Assembly (NCBI GenBank): GCA_040387555.1
Contig: JAZKDO010000006.1
Coordinates: 226,845-290,844, forward strand
Length of the DNA: 64,000 nt
Reading direction: 5' to 3'
Source: UBA4416 sp040387555
GTDB taxonomy: Bacteria > Bacteroidota > Bacteroidia > B-17B0 > Aurantibacillaceae
Part shown: positions 7,991 to 16,806 of the stretch, piece by piece
Position numbering within the stretch: the first letter of the stretch is position 1
Layout: each line of letters starts with the position of its first letter
The notes under the pieces: model-generated
Database searches by the model: none
What the model was told of the DNA's origin: nothing
Seen by the model: the letters and a program-made list of their open reading frames with translations, nothing else
Program-made: the position numbers and the translations under genes

Positions 7991-9397
7991 ATGACAAAAA
8001 TAAAATTTGGAACAGATGGCTGGAGAGCTATCATCGCAGAAGAGTTTACAGTGGAAAATGTTGCGCGAGTGACAGAAGCAACAGCTGTTTGGTTAAAGAA
8101 AAACTTCGAAAAGCCTAGCGTTGTTGTTGGACACGATTGTCGTTTTGCAGGCGAATTATTCGCGCAAACAGTAACAAAAATATTAGTGGCTAATAACATT
8201 AAAGTATTTCTGGCTAAGGATTTTGTTAGCACTCCTATGATTTCTCTGGGTACTGTAAGGCATAAAGCCAGCCTGGGTATTATCATTACAGCGTCTCATA
8301 ATCCTCCTTCCTACAATGGTTTTAAATTGAAAGGATATTATGGCGGGCCTTTAGGTCCGGAAAAAGTTCAGGAAATTGAGGATATGATTCCTGAAAAAAG
8401 TTCTGTTAAGCTTGAATCTGTTGATTTGAAAGTAGCAGAAGAAAAAGGCACAGTTGAAATTACCGCCTTAGAAGATATGTACGTAAAGCATGTGGAAGAT
8501 AATTTTGATTTAGCTGCCATTAAAAACTCAGGGCTTAAATTTGCTTACGATAGTATGTATGGTGCAGGTCAGCGTGTAATGTTTCGCCTGTTTCCGGAAA
8601 TTGTGCATTTGCATAATGATCAGAATCCTGGTTTCCATGGTCAGGCGCCTGAGCCTATTCATAAAAATTTAACAGAGTTCTCTAACCTGATTAAAAAAAG
8701 CGGTAACATAGATTGCGGTTTAGTGACCGACGGAGATGCGGATAGAATTGGTTTATATGACCATAAGGGAAACTTCGTGGATTCTCATCACATCATTTTA
8801 TTACTCATTCATTACCTTAAAAAATACAAGGGAATGGATGGCAAAGTATGTACAGCGTTTAGTTCTACGGTTAAAATTAAGAACATGTGCGACCACTACA
8901 ATCTTCCCTTAGATGTTGTTAAGATCGGCTTCAAATACATCTGTAATATCATGATTACCGAAGATGTATTGGTTGGTGGTGAAGAAAGTGGCGGTATTGC
9001 CATCAAAGGTCATATTCCTGAGCGCGACGGTATATGGATGGGATTGGTGCTTTGGGAATTTATGGCAAAAACCGGTAAAAAACTGACTGAATTAATTGAC
9101 GAGGTTTACGCGATTACAGGACCGTTTTCTTTCGAGAGAAATGACCTTGCTATTACGGAAGAACTTAAGAATAAAATCGTAGCTAATTGTAAAAGCGGGG
9201 CGTATAAAGAATTTGGCAAATACAAAGTTCAGCGTTTAGATGATCTGGATGGCTTTAAATTTTTCATTGATGATAATACATGGACAATGATCCGGGCGTC
9301 AGGTACAGAACCAGTACTAAGAACCTACGCTGAGGCAGCTACCAAAGAACAGGCTTTTGATATTTTAGCAGATGTAAAAAAAGTGTTGCTGAACTAA
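7991..9397 (+). CDS. Phosphoglucomutase/phosphomannomutase family enzyme
   Basis: This is an alpha-D-phosphohexomutase that moves phosphate between C1 and C6 of a hexose phosphate. All four family loops are visible: the phosphoserine loop TASHNP with Ser102, the metal loop DGDADR (247-252), the sugar-binding loop GEESGG (330-335) and the phosphate-binding loop RASGTEP near the C-terminus. GEESGG fits glucose or mannose substrates rather than the glucosamine phosphate of GlmM (usually GEQSGH), so I do not call it glmM. The length is 468 residues. A good intrinsic terminator follows. Confidence 0.92.
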   Translation: MTKIKFGTDGWRAIIAEEFTVENVARVTEATAVWLKKNFEKPSVVVGHDCRFAGELFAQTVTKILVANNIKVFLAKDFVSTPMISLGTVRHKASLGIIITASHNPPSYNGFKLKGYYGGPLGPEKVQEIEDMIPEKSSVKLESVDLKVAEEKGTVEITALEDMYVKHVEDNFDLAAIKNSGLKFAYDSMYGAGQRVMFRLFPEIVHLHNDQNPGFHGQAPEPIHKNLTEFSNLIKKSGNIDCGLVTDGDADRIGLYDHKGNFVDSHHIILLLIHYLKKYKGMDGKVCTAFSSTVKIKNMCDHYNLPLDVVKIGFKYICNIMITEDVLVGGEESGGIAIKGHIPERDGIWMGLVLWEFMAKTGKKLTELIDEVYAITGPFSFERNDLAITEELKNKIVANCKSGAYKEFGKYKVQRLDDLDGFKFFIDDNTWTMIRASGTEPVLRTYAEAATKEQAFDILADVKKVLLN

Positions 9398-9403
9398 TTT
9401 ATT

Positions 9404-9427
9404 GTCAGTTCGAGCGTAGTCGAGAAC
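9404..9427. repeat. REP-like element, TTCGAGCG...GTCGAGAA family
   Basis: The element begins GTCAGTTCGAGCGTAGTCGA and ends in GAAC. It differs at only a few positions from the copy at 59641-59664, and its core also appears in the loop of the hairpin at 51931-51973. It lies just downstream of the phosphohexomutase stop codon. Confidence 0.5.
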
Positions 9428-9447
9428 AAAAAGATAAAATTTTATTC

Positions 9448-9482
9448 AAAAAGCCCCATACCGAAATGTATGGGACTTTTTT
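9448..9482 (+). terminator. Intrinsic terminator after the phosphohexomutase gene
   Basis: CCATAC and GTATGG pair around a short loop, flanked by AAAAAG and CTTTTTT. The plus-strand copy ends in a six-base T run. Confidence 0.8.
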
Positions 9483-9611
9483 GTAATTCTTCAGTACAAG
9501 AAAAAAGAAAAGAAGGGGACGCGCCTAGGCAAGAAGCCTTTTAGTTGGTCGAAAAAACTGAAAAACAATGGTTTAAATAGATCAATAGTATAGTTTTTAT
9601 TAAAATTTTAT

Positions 9612-9619
9612 TAAGTTTG
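9612..9619 (+). promoter_or_regulatory. -7 promoter element for apt
   Basis: TAAGTTTG matches TAnnTTTG exactly and ends 16 bases before the apt ATG, predicting a leader of only about 10 bases. Confidence 0.4.
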
Positions 9620-9635
9620 TAATCCTAACAAAACA

Positions 9636-10163
9636 ATGTCACTAGAGTCCAATATAAAAGCAGTTATTAGAGACGTTCCTGATTTTCCGAAACCAGGCAT
9701 CATGTTTAAGGACATTACCCCTATTTTAGAAAATCAAAGCCTTTGTAACGAAATTGTTGATGGATTTATTGATCAGCTTCCTGTTAAACCGGATGCTATA
9801 GTGGGTATCGAAAGCCGCGGATTTTTATTTGGATTTTTACTGGCAAATAAACTGAATATTCCTTTTGTTTTGATCAGGAAAGCAGGTAAATTGCCCTACA
9901 AAACTATTCAATGCGAATACGCTTTGGAATATGGTTCTGCTGTAGTTGAAATGCATATCGATAGCCTGAAAAAAGGATGGAATGTGTTAATTCATGATGA
10001 TCTGCTTGCAACTGGAGGAACAGCAGATGCAGCGGCCAGATTAGTAAAGGACCAGGAAGCCAATGTGAGCGGATTTTGCTTTGTGGTTGGATTAGAATTT
10101 TTAAACGGAAAACAAAAACTAAATATACACTCAAACAATATCACATGTCTAGCGCAGTATTAG
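9636..10163 (+). CDS. apt: Adenine phosphoribosyltransferase
   Basis: This cytosolic purine-salvage enzyme makes AMP from adenine and PRPP. The PRPP-binding motif is DDLLATGGTA, and family signatures FPKPGIMFKDITP, GIESRGFLFG and IRKAGKLP are all present. The 175-residue length is normal, and the C-terminal NITCLAQY matches the usual family end. The acyl-CoA dehydrogenase reading frame begins before this gene stops, so the two are probably co-transcribed although their functions are unrelated. Confidence 0.95.
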   Translation: MSLESNIKAVIRDVPDFPKPGIMFKDITPILENQSLCNEIVDGFIDQLPVKPDAIVGIESRGFLFGFLLANKLNIPFVLIRKAGKLPYKTIQCEYALEYGSAVVEMHIDSLKKGWNVLIHDDLLATGGTADAAARLVKDQEANVSGFCFVVGLEFLNGKQKLNIHSNNITCLAQY

Positions 10164-11320
10164 AACCAAATGTTGGAATGAATTTCCAATTAAATGAAAA
10201 CCAGAACGCCATAGCGGATATGATCCGCAAATTTGGTAAAGAACACATTTATCCAAAAATGATGGAATGGGACGAGGCACAAACCTTTCCTGTAGAAGTT
10301 TTTAAGAAATTAGGGGAATTAGGTTTGATGGGAGTTGTAGTTCCTGAAGAGTACGGTGGATCAGGATTATCGTATACAGAATATGTAACGGCGATTATTG
10401 AATTAAGCAAAATCTGTGGCTCTATAGGTTTATCTATGGCGGCTCATAATTCATTATGCACTGGTCATATTTTAGCCTTTGGTAATGAAGAGCAAAAAGC
10501 AAAATACTTACCAAAATTAGCAACTGCTGAGTGGATCGGTGCCTGGGGTTTAACTGAAACCGGAACAGGATCTGATGCTGGTGGAATGGCTACTACTGCT
10601 GTAAAAGATGGAGATTTTTATGTGATCAACGGTTCTAAAAACTTTATCACTCACGCTATTTCCGGTAATGTAGCGGTTGTAATTGTACGTACTGGTAACA
10701 AAGGCGACAGTAAAGGAATGAGTGCTTTCATTATTGAAAAAGGTACACCTGGTTTTAAATCAGGGAAAAAAGAAAATAAACTAGGAATGCGTGCCAGCGA
10801 AACTGCTGAGTTGATATTTGATAACTGTAGAGTTCATAAAGACCAGATGTTAGGTGAAGAAGGCCAGGGATTTGTTCAGGCCATGAAAGTATTGGATGGT
10901 GGACGAATCTCTATCGCGGCTTTAAGCTGTGGGATTGCACGTGGTGCGTATGAATGTTCTCTAAAATATGCGAAAGAGCGTGAGCAGTTTGGCAAACCAA
11001 TTGCTCAGTTCCAGGCTATCAGCTTTAAATTAGCAGATATGGCAACTGAATTGGAAGCTGCTGAATTATTAACGTTTAAAGCAGCCGATTTAAAAAACCG
11101 TCATCAAAAAATGACTAAAGAAGGCGCTTTTGCTAAATATTATGCATCTGAAGTTTGCGTAAGAAACGCAAATGAAGCAGTTCAAATCTTTGGTGGTTAC
11201 GGATTCACAAAAGATTTTCCGGCAGAAAAATATTACCGTGACAGTAAACTATGTACGATTGGAGAAGGAACCAGCGAGATCCAGAAATTGGTAATCAGCA
11301 GGGAATTATTGAAAGATTAA
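10145..11320 (+). CDS. Acyl-CoA dehydrogenase
   Basis: This FAD enzyme introduces the alpha-beta double bond into acyl-CoA in fatty-acid or branched-chain acid breakdown. The family signatures are WGLTETGTGSDAGG (the FAD/substrate region), GEGQGFVQAMKVLDGGR, a FGGYGFTKDFPAE stretch, and C-terminal IGEGTSEIQKLVI. The Glu of GEGT (about residue 374) stands at the position of the catalytic base in short-chain members. I chose the ATG at 10145, which overlaps apt by 19 bases. The ATG at 10178 (MNFQLNENQ), 14 bases after the apt stop, also gives a family-like N-terminus and may be the real start. Chain-length specificity cannot be told from sequence alone. Confidence 0.9.
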   Translation: MSSAVLEPNVGMNFQLNENQNAIADMIRKFGKEHIYPKMMEWDEAQTFPVEVFKKLGELGLMGVVVPEEYGGSGLSYTEYVTAIIELSKICGSIGLSMAAHNSLCTGHILAFGNEEQKAKYLPKLATAEWIGAWGLTETGTGSDAGGMATTAVKDGDFYVINGSKNFITHAISGNVAVVIVRTGNKGDSKGMSAFIIEKGTPGFKSGKKENKLGMRASETAELIFDNCRVHKDQMLGEEGQGFVQAMKVLDGGRISIAALSCGIARGAYECSLKYAKEREQFGKPIAQFQAISFKLADMATELEAAELLTFKAADLKNRHQKMTKEGAFAKYYASEVCVRNANEAVQIFGGYGFTKDFPAEKYYRDSKLCTIGEGTSEIQKLVISRELLKD

Positions 11321-11337
11321 TCCAAAATAAATATAAA

Positions 11338-11371
11338 GAAAGCTCCTTAATTATTTAAGGAGCTTTTTTTG
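11338..11371 (+). terminator. Intrinsic terminator after the acyl-CoA dehydrogenase gene
   Basis: AAGCTCCTTAA and TTAAGGAGCTT form a perfect stem with a four-base loop, followed by a T run. Confidence 0.85.
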
Positions 11372-11481
11372 TGACCTATATTTAATGACATAATAACCAA
11401 CGACTCGTGCATTTTCTATAGAACGTGATAATGCAGTACGTCAACACTATGTCCCCGTAAATGGTGAAATTTAACACACAC

Positions 11482-11513
11482 AAAAAATCCCCGTTTAAAG
11501 CGGGGATTTTTTA
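11482..11513 (-). terminator. Bidirectional terminator after the endonuclease I gene
   Basis: AAAAAATCCCCG and CGGGGATTTTTT pair around a short A/T-rich loop. T runs lie on both sides, so it works on either strand. It is placed just past the stop of the minus-strand nuclease gene. Confidence 0.85.
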
Positions 11514-11532
11514 TTTTCAATTACAATGTTGT

Positions 11533-13839
11533 TTATTGAATCACAAGTTTTCGGGTGATTTTTTCATTTTTATAATTAAGATCAACGAAATAAATCCCAC
11601 TCTGAAGTTTGATATCGTTAATCAGAACATTATTAAATCCATTAATGACATCCACATTTTTTTGATAAACTTTTCTACCGGCTACATCAGTAATAACCAA
11701 ATTAAATCTCTCTGCCACTTTTGCATCAATCATTAAGTAAAATTCACCTGATGTAGGGTTTGGAGCCAATATATATTCAAATTGAGTGGATACATTTTCA
11801 TTGATACCAACAGCAACATAACAAGGAGAATTGACACCTGTAGTATAGGTAGGTGCAGCAATATACGTCATATTCGAAAAATCAATAAAACACGCATAAC
11901 GTACACTGTCAATAAATGGATTACGGTTACCTTGTAGGGAATCCAAAAAGTCGTTACGGGAAATTTCCCACGCCGTTGGAGGGTATTGCAAATGCCATTT
12001 TTTTAACAAATTTTGATCTTGGCCATAAGCAATTGTACCACTTATTGGATTTTTTAATTTCCAGTTTTTAGCAAGTCCATCGACTCCTAATTGTCCATTA
12101 TAAGCTGTAGCCATATACATAATTGCTCTAGCGATAACCCCCTTATGAGCATTACGCACTTCATATACCGTTTGACCCAAATTATTCTGGCCAAATTTAC
12201 CTTCTAAATATTGGTTTGTAAGTGTAGCAACTTCGCCAACCGGAAAATTGCTTCGGACACCATTTACATCATTTTGCTGAATTGGAAATAAATGATGTTG
12301 ATCGTTATACTCTTTTCTTTCCACATTATTGGGTGAAGCGCCTGACCCGTCAGCAGGATTTGTTGGCATCCACTGATGGCAATAACTATGATCTCTACTA
12401 AAATATGAATAATCGAATGGTTCATTATATAAATACTGTTCGCCGCTATAAACACAAGTAACCACTTTTTGTCCAGCAGTGGTATCTCTCGCAGTAAATA
12501 ATTTAACCATTGTTTCATCATAGTTCCCGTAAAAAATGGAAGTATGAGGATAAACTTGTGCAGAAAGAGAAGTTAAAAAATTAGTGTTAGTTACGTTTAA
12601 TGATGTGTACTCAGAAACAGGCTGCATTGTTGCCAAAGCAGTAAATCCTCCTGTTAAGGGACCAGCTGTTAAATAATTAGTAAATGAACCGGAACCATTA
12701 TAGGAGAAAATTGCTAATTCATAAGGCAAACCCGCATAAATATTACTTAAGCCGATATTAGTTGAATTGCCTGCATAAATAACTTTACTGTTTCCTATAG
12801 CGTCACCAACTTTATACCAGGTACCATCAACCGGTACATCTGTTATTGCCGAAGACGTTTGCTTTTTCAAAATTAAATATCCATCAGGGCTTCCTGAAGC
12901 AGTTGAATATGACGCAGAAGCACGATATGATTTTATATTAGAAAAAGATAAGTTTGATGGCTGTGCTGAAGGCTGAGTGACAAAATTTCCACCAATACCA
13001 TTTAAGTTAATGAGATAAGCTGATTCGTTCGAATCATCATTGTTAATGGTTAAAACCGCAGAACGCGTTCCGGCAGAAGAGGGATTGAAAGTAATCGTCA
13101 AAGGCACATTCGAAGCAGGATTAACTGTTGAAGGCGCTGTTGGAGCAGTTACAGTATAATCTGTTGCAGCAACTCCAGATAATCCAAACGAGCTAATTGT
13201 TAAAGGAGAAACACTTCCAAGGTTTTCAATAACAAAAGCAACTGTTGTAGGTGTTCCAACAGCAGAATTAAATAAAGAAGAGTTTCCTCCATTCAAAATT
13301 GTATTGCCTGATCGCTTTACGTTGATTTCCTGAGCTGTAACTGGTGCGGGAGAAATATTAATTTCGTCCAAACCAACATTATGACCGGATACCTTTGTAG
13401 ATAATATCCATTTTAAATACCTTGAATTTACATTTGGAGTAACAGTGTAGTTTGTATAAGCAGTGCTACTTATAGTTCCTACAAAAACAGTTAAATCAGT
13501 CCAGGCAGTGCCATTTGTTGATTCCTGTAGTTTAAAAGTACCTTGCCAGGCACCACCTGTGTTCCAGCCTTTAAGATAGTAACTCACAACACCAATAGCA
13601 TCTGCTGTATTTATTTGTACATATTCATTTGCAATATCTAACCTTCCTGCTAATCCTGCCTGGCCTGTAGCATAGGTAAAGGAACCACCGATATTAGTTG
13701 ACCATCCTGTTGTACAGGGCGTGAAACTAGCCGCAGAAATAAAGTTTTCGAAATTGTACCCTGATGGTAAAGGGCATTGTGCATTTGCAGTTGCAAAACT
13801 CAGTCCAAGCATTGCTGCAAATAGTTTTATTTTTTTCAT
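11533..13839 (-). CDS. Secreted multidomain endonuclease I family protein with T9SS sorting domain
   Basis: This large exported protein is predicted to cut nucleic acid outside the cell. I start it at the ATG at 13839 (768 residues), which gives a clean signal peptide ending ATANAQ; an in-frame ATG 21 bases earlier adds residues in front of it. A beta-rich N-terminal domain (about 25-165) is followed by a HYDIN/choice-of-anchor-D type domain (about 172-282) and a fibronectin-like stretch. The endonuclease I domain covers about 400-670, with RDHSYCHQW (482-490), HHLFP (515-519, with the likely general-base His) and NGVRSNFP (526-533). A T9SS type A sorting domain (690-768, with LAPNPTSGEF) directs it through SprA. 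It lies 25 bases after the TonB-dependent receptor gene. Confidence 0.88.
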   Translation of the reverse strand: MKKIKLFAAMLGLSFATANAQCPLPSGYNFENFISAASFTPCTTGWSTNIGGSFTYATGQAGLAGRLDIANEYVQINTADAIGVVSYYLKGWNTGGAWQGTFKLQESTNGTAWTDLTVFVGTISSTAYTNYTVTPNVNSRYLKWILSTKVSGHNVGLDEINISPAPVTAQEINVKRSGNTILNGGNSSLFNSAVGTPTTVAFVIENLGSVSPLTISSFGLSGVAATDYTVTAPTAPSTVNPASNVPLTITFNPSSAGTRSAVLTINNDDSNESAYLINLNGIGGNFVTQPSAQPSNLSFSNIKSYRASASYSTASGSPDGYLILKKQTSSAITDVPVDGTWYKVGDAIGNSKVIYAGNSTNIGLSNIYAGLPYELAIFSYNGSGSFTNYLTAGPLTGGFTALATMQPVSEYTSLNVTNTNFLTSLSAQVYPHTSIFYGNYDETMVKLFTARDTTAGQKVVTCVYSGEQYLYNEPFDYSYFSRDHSYCHQWMPTNPADGSGASPNNVERKEYNDQHHLFPIQQNDVNGVRSNFPVGEVATLTNQYLEGKFGQNNLGQTVYEVRNAHKGVIARAIMYMATAYNGQLGVDGLAKNWKLKNPISGTIAYGQDQNLLKKWHLQYPPTAWEISRNDFLDSLQGNRNPFIDSVRYACFIDFSNMTYIAAPTYTTGVNSPCYVAVGINENVSTQFEYILAPNPTSGEFYLMIDAKVAERFNLVITDVAGRKVYQKNVDVINGFNNVLINDIKLQSGIYFVDLNYKNEKITRKLVIQ

Positions 13840-13864
13840 GTTATTTATTTTAGTGATCAATTCT

Positions 13865-16744
13865 TTAAAAAGTTAATTTAGTTCCAATGATAAAGGTTCT
13901 ACCGGCACCAAAAAATACGGAAGCTGATTCTGCATCGAAACCTACACTATTTTGGGTAGCTCGGTTATTATCTGCATCTGTTATATATCTCAAATTTAAA
14001 ACATTGTTTACCGTTGTATATAAATTTATCTTAAAAACCTTGAATGAGAATTCATAGCCCGCACTTAGATCGCACAAATAGTAAGCTGGTAACCTCCAAC
14101 TTTCTCTTCCGCGATTATCCAAGAGTTCTTTTGTGACAGGATCCTTAGTTTTATTATTATTTAAATCCAAAATATTGATATTCGCATAATTTTTATCAAA
14201 TCGTGTAATCCTAGGTTTAATATAAAATCCTTTAAAAGGCATATACCTAACTGCCAAACCTATTTGGTTTTGGGCAGTATTTCCTACATGTACTTTTTTT
14301 GCATTATAAACTATTGAGTCTCTTATATCACCCTCATTATTATATGAATAAATAACTCCTTCTGAATTATATCTCCAATCACCTAATGATAAAATCCCTT
14401 CAATTTCAATTTGTCTAATTGGCTTGTACGTTCCCTCAAACTCAAAACCCTTATAAATTACATCAATACCGTTTGATACAAACAAGTTTCCCTCTATATC
14501 TGATCTTGAAGGCTGCGGTTGGTTTTGCCATGCGGTATAATAAGCATTTATACTTCCTGAAATACGGCTGTATTTTATACCATAACCAAGTTCAAAAGAT
14601 TGTATGTATTGAGGTTTAAACCCTTTAATTAATTTATTTGCAAATGAAAATGTATTATCCAAGCGTTGAGGGATCTGCATAAATCCAACATTTGCAAAAA
14701 CATTATGGTGATCATTAATATTATAATTCGCTCCTCCTTTAACTGTATATCCAAGTTGATCTACCCAACCTGTATTTGAAGCTCTTGACTCCTTTGAATC
14801 AATATCATAAGCTGTAGCATTTAAAATAAAAGCTTTTGGTGAGGCCCCAGAGTTTTTTATAAAAGTAGTATCGCCATTTACAGATATAGTAGAGCCTCTA
14901 ACTGCAGTGATATTATCAATACCATTAAAATAAAATGTTTCACCTGATTGTATTGCTTGTTCAAAAGTACGACCAGCAATTACTAAATCTTTTTTTCGAT
15001 AATAATCTACACGATTATATGAAGATATTGAACCCGTCGCTGTAAAGAAGCCGGTCCATTTCCCTTTTTTAATTTCTAACTGACCAAATACACCACCCCA
15101 TTTTACTTGACTTTCCCACTTAGCCCCAAATAAATCATTTTTTCTTTTTGCATTAGCTTTCAAATCTTTATAATCTGATAATGGGTTAATAAGAGTAGTT
15201 GATGTTACAGTTTCGTTATAATAATCACCACCTAATAAATCATAAACAGTATTATAATGCTCACCTTTGTAATATCTTAAGTCTACCCCATAAGTGACTG
15301 TGAATAATTTATTTAATTTAGAAGTAGCTGTAGATAATACACCATACCATTTATGATTATTATTTCGAAGCATGATGACATTCGAAGATTTTCTTTCTCC
15401 AGGAAAAATTGAAGTTGACCCATTAACTGGCGGAGAGGTTCTGATATAATAGCCGGTCACAGTATCTCTTGTAGTAACAGATGAAACAAAACCTGTTCCT
15501 CCACCTTTTCCATAAGAAGCATATACAACAGTGGAAAGAGTTGTCTTTTCAGAAATTTTCCAAAAATGATTTAAATTAAATAAAGGTTTATGAAATACAT
15601 TGACTTTGTCATTAAACTTTGTGGTTTTATCCAAAATTCCCTGATCCCCATTCCATCTTAAATCCCTATCACCCTGATGCTTTGTTGTATACCCAACGCC
15701 TTTCATGTTTGCCCAATAAGCGTCGTCTATATTAACACCTAATTTTGCAGCATATTCTCTGTCATAAACTGCTATAGGCATTTTAGAACTTCTACTACCA
15801 TGTGATTGAGGTGCTCCATTTACTCCAATACTAATTATGTGTCGTGAATTTGGCATATATTGAACTTTAGCAAAATACGAATAGGCATTATACCAGGTCC
15901 CTTCTGCCCATCCATCTCCATTTCTATAGGTTCCAGCTAAAGTAAAACCCCATTTATTATTGATTAATCCAGAATTATGAGCTAAACCTATCACATTCCC
16001 CCTATTATTAGACCATTCTTTTTTCACCACTGTTTGTTGTTTTCCTTCGATACCATTGGTTATAAAATTCATGGTTCCCCCGATTGAAGAAATCGCTAAT
16101 TTAGAGGCACCTAAACCGCGTTGAATCTGCATTGATTTTGTAATATCTTTTAATCCATCCCAGTTACTCCAGTATACCTGGCCATTTTCCATATCATTTA
16201 CTGGTATACCATCGACTAAAACACCAATATTCCGTTGGTCAAATCCTCGAATGGTAACGCGTGAATCACCTGCCCCGCCGCCCTGAGAAGTGGCATAAGC
16301 TCCAGGTGTAGTATTCGCAATCATGCTAATGTCCTTCCCTCCCAATTCTTCCTGTATTTTAGTGGCTGAAATTGAACTAAAAGCAACTGGGGTTTCCCTG
16401 ATCTGTGCCATGTTAGCAACCACTTCAACTTCATCAAGAACAGCATTTTCTAATTTAACTTCAATTTTCTTGTTGGAATATAATTTAACTTTCTGGTTGA
16501 ATTTTCCGTAACCGAGCATTGACACTTCAATATTATAATCTCCCTTCGGCAACTTAATACTGAAATTCCCGTCAAGATCGGCTACAGTACCAATTCCCGG
16601 TTTCACCATAATAACAGCCCCAATTAAGCCTTCTCCGGATTCAGAATCTTTTATTGTTCCAGATAAGGAAACCTTAATGCTATCTTGAGCTATAAATAAA
16701 ATTGAATTAAAAAGAAAAAGAAATAAAAAACTGTATTTAAGCAT
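13865..16744 (-). CDS. TonB-dependent outer-membrane receptor
   Basis: This is a 959-residue outer-membrane transporter. After a signal peptide (about residues 1-20) comes a carboxypeptidase-like regulatory domain (about 25-105, with GTIKDSESGEGLIGA), a plug (about 115-230, with RVTIRGFDQRNIGVLVDG and IGGTMNF) and a long beta-barrel ending in an aromatic-terminal strand (GTKLTF). No SusD-like partner gene is adjacent, so it is not a standard glycan-uptake pair. Its neighbours are a lamin-tail-domain secreted protein upstream and a secreted endonuclease I downstream, which suggests a nucleic-acid-derived ligand; that substrate is an inference. Confidence 0.92.
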   Translation of the reverse strand: MLKYSFLFLFLFNSILFIAQDSIKVSLSGTIKDSESGEGLIGAVIMVKPGIGTVADLDGNFSIKLPKGDYNIEVSMLGYGKFNQKVKLYSNKKIEVKLENAVLDEVEVVANMAQIRETPVAFSSISATKIQEELGGKDISMIANTTPGAYATSQGGGAGDSRVTIRGFDQRNIGVLVDGIPVNDMENGQVYWSNWDGLKDITKSMQIQRGLGASKLAISSIGGTMNFITNGIEGKQQTVVKKEWSNNRGNVIGLAHNSGLINNKWGFTLAGTYRNGDGWAEGTWYNAYSYFAKVQYMPNSRHIISIGVNGAPQSHGSRSSKMPIAVYDREYAAKLGVNIDDAYWANMKGVGYTTKHQGDRDLRWNGDQGILDKTTKFNDKVNVFHKPLFNLNHFWKISEKTTLSTVVYASYGKGGGTGFVSSVTTRDTVTGYYIRTSPPVNGSTSIFPGERKSSNVIMLRNNNHKWYGVLSTATSKLNKLFTVTYGVDLRYYKGEHYNTVYDLLGGDYYNETVTSTTLINPLSDYKDLKANAKRKNDLFGAKWESQVKWGGVFGQLEIKKGKWTGFFTATGSISSYNRVDYYRKKDLVIAGRTFEQAIQSGETFYFNGIDNITAVRGSTISVNGDTTFIKNSGASPKAFILNATAYDIDSKESRASNTGWVDQLGYTVKGGANYNINDHHNVFANVGFMQIPQRLDNTFSFANKLIKGFKPQYIQSFELGYGIKYSRISGSINAYYTAWQNQPQPSRSDIEGNLFVSNGIDVIYKGFEFEGTYKPIRQIEIEGILSLGDWRYNSEGVIYSYNNEGDIRDSIVYNAKKVHVGNTAQNQIGLAVRYMPFKGFYIKPRITRFDKNYANINILDLNNNKTKDPVTKELLDNRGRESWRLPAYYLCDLSAGYEFSFKVFKINLYTTVNNVLNLRYITDADNNRATQNSVGFDAESASVFFGAGRTFIIGTKLTF

Positions 16745-16759
16745 TGTTTTAAATATAAA

Positions 16760-16781
16760 GGGCTGAATATTGCATCAGCCC
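16760..16781 (-). terminator. Stem-loop between the lamin-tail gene and the TonB receptor gene
   Basis: GGGCTGA and TCAGCCC pair around an eight-base loop, and on the minus strand the stem is followed by TTTATATTT. It probably reduces readthrough from the lamin-tail gene into the receptor gene. Confidence 0.6.
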
Positions 16782-16806
16782 TGTTAGAAATATGAATGAA
16801 CTAATT

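Noticed and set aside
7966..8286. 106-codon minus-strand reading frame antisense to the phosphohexomutase gene
   Set aside because: The plus-strand gene has all family motifs; the antisense frame has no recognisable feature.
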